Below are positions 59,954-64,000 of a DNA stretch of 64,000 nt, in pieces. The DNA is from Pseudomonadota bacterium. Lineage in GTDB: Bacteria; Desulfobacterota; Syntrophobacteria; Syntrophobacterales; Syntrophobacteraceae. The position numbers were made by a program, and so were the translations under genes. The first letter of the stretch is position 1. Each line of letters begins with the position of its first letter. Under the pieces are notes generated by a model. That model made no database searches. It saw nothing but the letters and a program-made list of their open reading frames with translations, and was not told the origin of the DNA. Location: positions 1 to 64,000 of the forward strand of contig JAEZHY010000120.1 in NCBI GenBank assembly GCA_023416335.1, read 5' to 3'.

Positions 59954-61591
59954 TTATTTTCTCGATTTGGCGCCGGAGAGCTGCGCCAAGCCGTCCAATG
60001 CTGTTTTATCCTGGGGAACAAGGCTTAACGACAGCCTGAACGCTTTTTCCGCCTCGTCCTTTCTGCCCAGATGCAGGCAGGCCCAGCCGATGCCGTCCGA
60101 AGCCTGTGGGTAGAAGGGAACCGGGTGATAAGCCTGGAGCCGTTTGAAAGTACTCAGAGCCTCCTCATATTTTCCGGTGTAGATGTAGCTCCATCCAAGG
60201 TTGTTCAAGGCGTGGCTTGGCCAGGAAAAATAGAGTTCACCGGCAGGCAGCTTGTCCAGATTTGCCGTGTAAATAGATATGGCTTTCTGATAATCCTTCT
60301 TCAAGAAGGCAACCGCTCCAGGGGCTACTCTGGCGCGGATGTTGTTTGGATCTTTTGCGATTACTTCCTTGAACGCGCCCCCGGCTTCATCGAGCCTGCC
60401 AAGGTAGAGCAGAGCAACCCCCTTTCCGAGAAGAGCGTCCGTACCGCCGCAATGCTGCTTCGAGAGCCTGTCGAAATCGGTAAGAGCTGCCTTCAGATCG
60501 ACGGACACAAGGCACCAGGCTTCCATCAGTTGGGCCTCGCAATCGTTTTTCGCGCCCGGAAGATATTTGGCCAGTTTTTCGTGAGCTTTGCCAAACTCAC
60601 CCCTCTCGCTGTAGGCGGCGGCGAAATTCTTATACAGGACCTTCCAGTCCCTGTTCTTTTCAATTAACTGATGAACGGCTGCCACATCGCCAAAGTAAGG
60701 ATCGAGCTTGATCAATTCTTCGAGGTGCTTTTTCGATTCCGCAATTTTGCCTTGGGCGTGAGCGGTAAAAGCAAGCCCATAGAGGTACGGCCGCCGATCG
60801 GATTCGGTCCGCAAACCTTCTTCGAAAAGGGTGTTTGCTTTGTCGATTTCCCCCATGTAGAAACGGCACCACCCGATTTTGACCGCGACGGCGGGGTCGT
60901 GTTTCTCGTCTAATGCTTCATGAAAGAACCCGAGCGCCTTCGAGTAATTGCCCTGATAGTAGTAAACGTCCCCGAGGGCGGCACGTGGAGGACCATGGCC
61001 CACAAAATCGTTCCGATTCTTGAGAGCATCCTCCAGGTGCTTTTCGGCAGCCTGATATCTACCCTGCGCAAGGGCCGTCAGCCCGAGACCGTAGTCGGCA
61101 TCGGAGATGCTGGAAAGGACATAATCCTGGTCCTGTCTTTTGAAATATACCCAGTCTCCATTGCCTTTGAGATCATACGCCCGCTTCGATTCTTTTTCGA
61201 ACCACTGCTTCGCCTCAGGGTATCGCCCTTTGGTGTATTCGACCCAGGCAAGTCCCTGCAGCGCGGCAATACTATCATCCTTCTTTTTATAAATGGCGGT
61301 GAACAGCCGTTCGGCTTCCACCGTATTGCCCTGCTTGAGGTAAGTCCATCCCAGCAGCGACTGGTATTTATCGGCATCGGGGGATTCGGTCCAGGCGTTC
61401 AGGGCATGCCGATGGGCTTCGGCATACCTCCCGGCCTTGAAGAGTTCGAGACCGCTGTAGTATTCCCTCTCAGCGTTAATTCCCGCGCCTATGCCGGCAG
61501 TGTTTATGCCGGCACACCCCTGAATCAGAATGAGCAACAGCACACCGGCTGCCCCCGCCATGTATGTCCGTGTAAGCATTTGAGTGCGCAT
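59954..61591 (-). CDS. TPR-repeat lipoprotein
   Basis: A 545-residue protein. The N-terminal segment AGVLLLILIQGCAG is a lipobox, so Cys near residue 26 is lipidated. More than ten TPR-like repeats fill the rest (YSGLELFKAGRYAEAHRHAL, YYYQGNYSKALGFFHEAL, LLYLGRLDEAGGAFKEVI, YIYTGKYEEALSTFKRLQ, HLGRKDEAEKAFRLSLSLVP). The start is ATG 61591 with GGAGG six bases upstream. It follows the urea transporter/peptidase gene by 27 bp. It may assemble or guide cell-wall enzymes at the outer membrane. Confidence 0.88.
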   Translation of the reverse strand: MRTQMLTRTYMAGAAGVLLLILIQGCAGINTAGIGAGINAEREYYSGLELFKAGRYAEAHRHALNAWTESPDADKYQSLLGWTYLKQGNTVEAERLFTAIYKKKDDSIAALQGLAWVEYTKGRYPEAKQWFEKESKRAYDLKGNGDWVYFKRQDQDYVLSSISDADYGLGLTALAQGRYQAAEKHLEDALKNRNDFVGHGPPRAALGDVYYYQGNYSKALGFFHEALDEKHDPAVAVKIGWCRFYMGEIDKANTLFEEGLRTESDRRPYLYGLAFTAHAQGKIAESKKHLEELIKLDPYFGDVAAVHQLIEKNRDWKVLYKNFAAAYSERGEFGKAHEKLAKYLPGAKNDCEAQLMEAWCLVSVDLKAALTDFDRLSKQHCGGTDALLGKGVALLYLGRLDEAGGAFKEVIAKDPNNIRARVAPGAVAFLKKDYQKAISIYTANLDKLPAGELYFSWPSHALNNLGWSYIYTGKYEEALSTFKRLQAYHPVPFYPQASDGIGWACLHLGRKDEAEKAFRLSLSLVPQDKTALDGLAQLSGAKSRK

Positions 61592-61618
61592 CACAACCTC
61601 CACCGTGCCGTAGTAAAA

Positions 61619-63763
61619 TCAGCCGGTTCTCTTCAGACTGAAACTTCGTCCTGAAATCTCCAGGACCACTTCTTTGAAACCTTTCACTTCATCAAGCACG
61701 ACCCTCGTGGTCGCCGAGTTCTTCCCATTCGAGATTTCACCGTGGATTTCATCTCCGGAAGCGAACCTGTACATTCCCGTTGCCTTCTCGAAATCATGGT
61801 GAAAAGATTTGAGGAATCCGTACAGCCGGTCTTTTCGGCCGAAAATATTGTCGGGGAGAGGCTCGACCCAGTTCACTTCAGCCTCGCTGCAGAGCGGGAC
61901 AAGGGGAAGGGCGGCAAAGAGGAAACGAAGCGGGGATTCCCGTCCTCCTTCAAAGCTGTAGAATACGAAGCAGTTGTCTTCGACCCCGAAATAAACCCTG
62001 TCCTCGGTTCCATTGACATTCAGATAACGGGAGCCGTCCTTTGCCATTTTCACGTAGATCCATATTTCACCCTGGTCTTTCTCATCCTGAAAGGACTTGA
62101 ACACCATGACGTCATCCAGAATAAAATTGAGTTTTTTCGATATTTTTCGCGAAAGCGAAAACGGGCCGACCCGCATTCCGGTTTCAAGATTTTGCCTCTT
62201 GAGCAGTAGGCCTTTTCCATCCAGGCAATTGGAGAAATGAAACGGCACCGTCTCGGAACCCAACTCAGGAGAGTACTGTACCTGCATGTGAACATGCGGC
62301 TGCGCGGAGTGGCCGGAATTGCCGCATGCTGCAATGACCTCCCCTGCCCTGACGGAATCGCCGGCTTTTACTTTGAGAGAACGGTATTTTAGGTGCGAGA
62401 TTTCGACGTAATAGCCAAACCGGCTCCAAATAATGATGTGGTTTCCCCAATTGCTGCTCTTGTCGACTTCCCCTATGGCATTGTCCCGCAGGCAGTCGCT
62501 TGCATCGACGACCGTTCCGGTCACCGGGGCAAGAACAGGCTTGTCGTAACAGTAATAGTCTTCGGGAAGGTCGCCCTGATTCCGATGCGTACGGCCTTCC
62601 TCGTCCTCGATGACGAAATCGTATGCATGTTTCCAGATTCCTTTATGCGTCCACTTTCCCTCAAAAGCCTGGTAAACGGTCCACCAACCGGAAAACGGCA
62701 GAAAAGGCCGAGGAACGACACGGTCGAACCGTCGCGCAAAATTCAGGTAATTCGACAGGGAGGCTTCCGGGCACGCCTTTATGGAAAGAGTGATTTCGGG
62801 ATATTTCGTCTGCATCAGAACATAGACGAGGAGAAGTACAACCATATTGAACGGGAGGGTGAAGACCGGGACCCCGAAGTTGGTCCAGACGACGGAAGCC
62901 GCATCGAGAACGAATACCGAAAGAAACACGCCGACCAGGGCAAGAAGATAACTCCGTCTGGAAGGGACTAGAAAGACGGCTCCGACTGCGATGCCCGTCA
63001 GGATGAAGTTGAATGAATAAACGTTGTTGTACGCCCCCGAGAGATTTCCCGTAAGGAGCGAAACCGATGTGGTCCCGAGATAGTACGACAGCACGGCCGT
63101 AAAGAAGGCAATCCTGGAGAAAAGGAGCAATCCGACCAGGATCAGAATTCCGCACAGGTCGTAAGGCATGAAAATCAGAATTCCCAAAGAGCGCAGAAGC
63201 CCCTGGATGGAAGCGGGAATGGCCTCAAGATTGAGTCGATCGTGTATATAGAACGACTCCACAAAAAGGGAGCTGTATCTTACCGATGCCAGATAGATAA
63301 TGGTCGAGCACACGAGAAAGGGAAGGTTCAGAACGGGCAGCTTGAGGTATTTCGTGAGGAGAGAATAGAGCGTGCAACTGACCAGTACGGTCATGACCGC
63401 CCCGGCCGCTATGAGCATAAAAGTCAGGACGGAAAACCTGAAGAGGAACCCTATGGAAAAGCCGACTATCAACGCGTTGTATTCGAAAATCGTCCTTACG
63501 GGATCTTCTTTTTCTATTCCGATAAACCCGCCGAAGATGATCGCCGCCAGCCAGGTGAGGATGCCGGCGGCCCCCAGATTTACATTGAGAAACGAGCAGA
63601 ACAGGAGGACCGCTCCGACCAGCAAACTCCTCATAAAGACCAGCGTTGAATAACTGTAGAGGAGTTCAGCGGCAGACTTTCGGGTTATGGACCAAATGTT
63701 CCCCACGACTCGCGCCAATTCCGCCCCGTCCCCGTTTGCCTTTACGGTAGATCGGGCATCCAT
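61619..63763 (-). CDS. Urea-transporter-like membrane protein fused to an M23 peptidase domain
   Basis: About 714 residues. Residues 30-345 form a urea transporter (UT) domain of about ten spans, with the duplicated pattern FEYNALIVGFSIGF and YSFNFILTGIAVGAVF. After a linker, an M23/LytM domain follows: GIWKHAYDFVIEDEEG (metal His and Asp, here H-x-x-D), PVLAPVTGTVVDASD, and GNSGHSAQPHVHMQVQY with the paired His. The last 150 residues are a beta-rich domain of unknown type. Such fusions are known but unexplained: the transporter half may only anchor the enzyme. Start ATG 63763 is a guess; ATG 63823 overlaps the preceding gene. Confidence 0.82.
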   Translation of the reverse strand: MDARSTVKANGDGAELARVVGNIWSITRKSAAELLYSYSTLVFMRSLLVGAVLLFCSFLNVNLGAAGILTWLAAIIFGGFIGIEKEDPVRTIFEYNALIVGFSIGFLFRFSVLTFMLIAAGAVMTVLVSCTLYSLLTKYLKLPVLNLPFLVCSTIIYLASVRYSSLFVESFYIHDRLNLEAIPASIQGLLRSLGILIFMPYDLCGILILVGLLLFSRIAFFTAVLSYYLGTTSVSLLTGNLSGAYNNVYSFNFILTGIAVGAVFLVPSRRSYLLALVGVFLSVFVLDAASVVWTNFGVPVFTLPFNMVVLLLVYVLMQTKYPEITLSIKACPEASLSNYLNFARRFDRVVPRPFLPFSGWWTVYQAFEGKWTHKGIWKHAYDFVIEDEEGRTHRNQGDLPEDYYCYDKPVLAPVTGTVVDASDCLRDNAIGEVDKSSNWGNHIIIWSRFGYYVEISHLKYRSLKVKAGDSVRAGEVIAACGNSGHSAQPHVHMQVQYSPELGSETVPFHFSNCLDGKGLLLKRQNLETGMRVGPFSLSRKISKKLNFILDDVMVFKSFQDEKDQGEIWIYVKMAKDGSRYLNVNGTEDRVYFGVEDNCFVFYSFEGGRESPLRFLFAALPLVPLCSEAEVNWVEPLPDNIFGRKDRLYGFLKSFHHDFEKATGMYRFASGDEIHGEISNGKNSATTRVVLDEVKGFKEVVLEISGRSFSLKRTG

Positions 63764-63812
63764 GCCCCCGTCGAGCCGATTTGCCGCGGGCTCTGTCAAA
63801 TGGGCGCCGGAT

Positions 63813-64000
63813 TCAGGACACATTGGGCTGCTCAGCCTTTCTCCGGACAGGGAAGGCACCGGATGAAGTCCCGGGGCGGGAGTCGAGCTTTCTCAGCTTC
63901 TCGGGAACATACTCCAGTGAGACAATGTCTTCCAGGTTCTCGGCTCGCCTGATCTCTTCCACACTGCCGTCCTCCATTACCATCACAACAGCGGGCCTGA
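63813..64000 (-). CDS. C-terminal fragment of a gene running in from beyond the window
   Basis: The minus-strand frame is open from the window edge to a TGA at 63815-63813, 62 codons. It reads RPAVVMVMEDGSVEEIRRAE, NLEDIVSLEYVPEKLRKLDS and ends QPNVS. The composition (charged, well-behaved) looks like a real protein end. It is cut off upstream and cannot be identified. Confidence 0.6.
   Translation of the reverse strand, partial: RPAVVMVMEDGSVEEIRRAENLEDIVSLEYVPEKLRKLDSRPGTSSGAFPVRRKAEQPNVS

Overview
The window looks like a chromosomal piece of an anaerobic Desulfobacterota bacterium (the former Deltaproteobacteria; the style is Syntrophobacterales or Syntrophorhabdus-like). This is an inference from content: a four-subunit 2-oxoacid:ferredoxin oxidoreductase, a 4-hydroxybutyryl-CoA dehydratase-type [4Fe-4S] flavoprotein, an enoate reductase, TRAP and tungsten/taurine-style transporters, a CooC-type ATPase, bacteriohemerythrin, NtrC-type regulators and a stand-alone IMP cyclohydrolase. 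No rRNA, tRNA, CRISPR array or complete insertion sequence was seen. Most genes lie on the minus strand.

Layout. 1-2096: start of a large multi-SLBB polysaccharide export protein, cut by the window edge. 2378-7158 (minus): cooC-like, purH (IMP cyclohydrolase only), purD, purQ, purN. 7373-10772 (plus): a translationally coupled His-rich membrane protein, sensor kinase and NtrC-type regulator. 11026-12388 (minus): TrmB-family regulator and GNAT acetyltransferase, with a striking double operator. 12604-18089 (minus): glyA, ribD, ribE, ribBA, ribH, nusB. 18457-20840: YgjP-type metallohydrolase, a VapBC-like toxin-antitoxin pair, a small membrane protein and bacteriohemerythrin.

21011-30817 is the most unusual part. 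A nine-gene minus-strand operon encodes a taurine/nitrate-type ABC importer (binding protein, two permeases, two ATPases), one bacterial-microcompartment hexamer protein, an EutJ-like ATPase, an isochorismatase-family cysteine hydrolase and a TauE/SafE permease. A divergent sigma-54 activator, a 34-bp near-perfect palindrome and -24/-12-like promoters lie at its head. The two ATPases carry complementary defects (one lacks the H-loop His, the other has an altered signature motif), which predicts a single asymmetric heteromeric importer feeding a small microcompartment-associated hydrolytic pathway.

30973-36091: a four-helix-bundle sensor without output domain, a membrane protein, Kup potassium transporter and a LarA-like protein. 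36500-49133 (minus): a long catabolic block read from one good promoter: 2-hydroxyacid dehydrogenase, KorDABC-type oxidoreductase, 4-hydroxybutyryl-CoA dehydratase-family enzyme, Fe-S protein, FadH-like reductase, TRAP transporter, cupin and an unrecognised protein. 49596-54733: PocR-domain sensor kinase, nhaA behind a structured leader, and a second TauE permease.

55043-57699: a frameshifted livF remnant, then an M20 deacylase/peptidase and an amidase. 57797-59296 is gene-poor and holds several families of dispersed repeats that also occur at 10.8, 30.9 and 53.6-53.9 kb. 59297-64000 (minus): two TPR proteins, a urea-transporter/M23-peptidase fusion and the tail of another gene.
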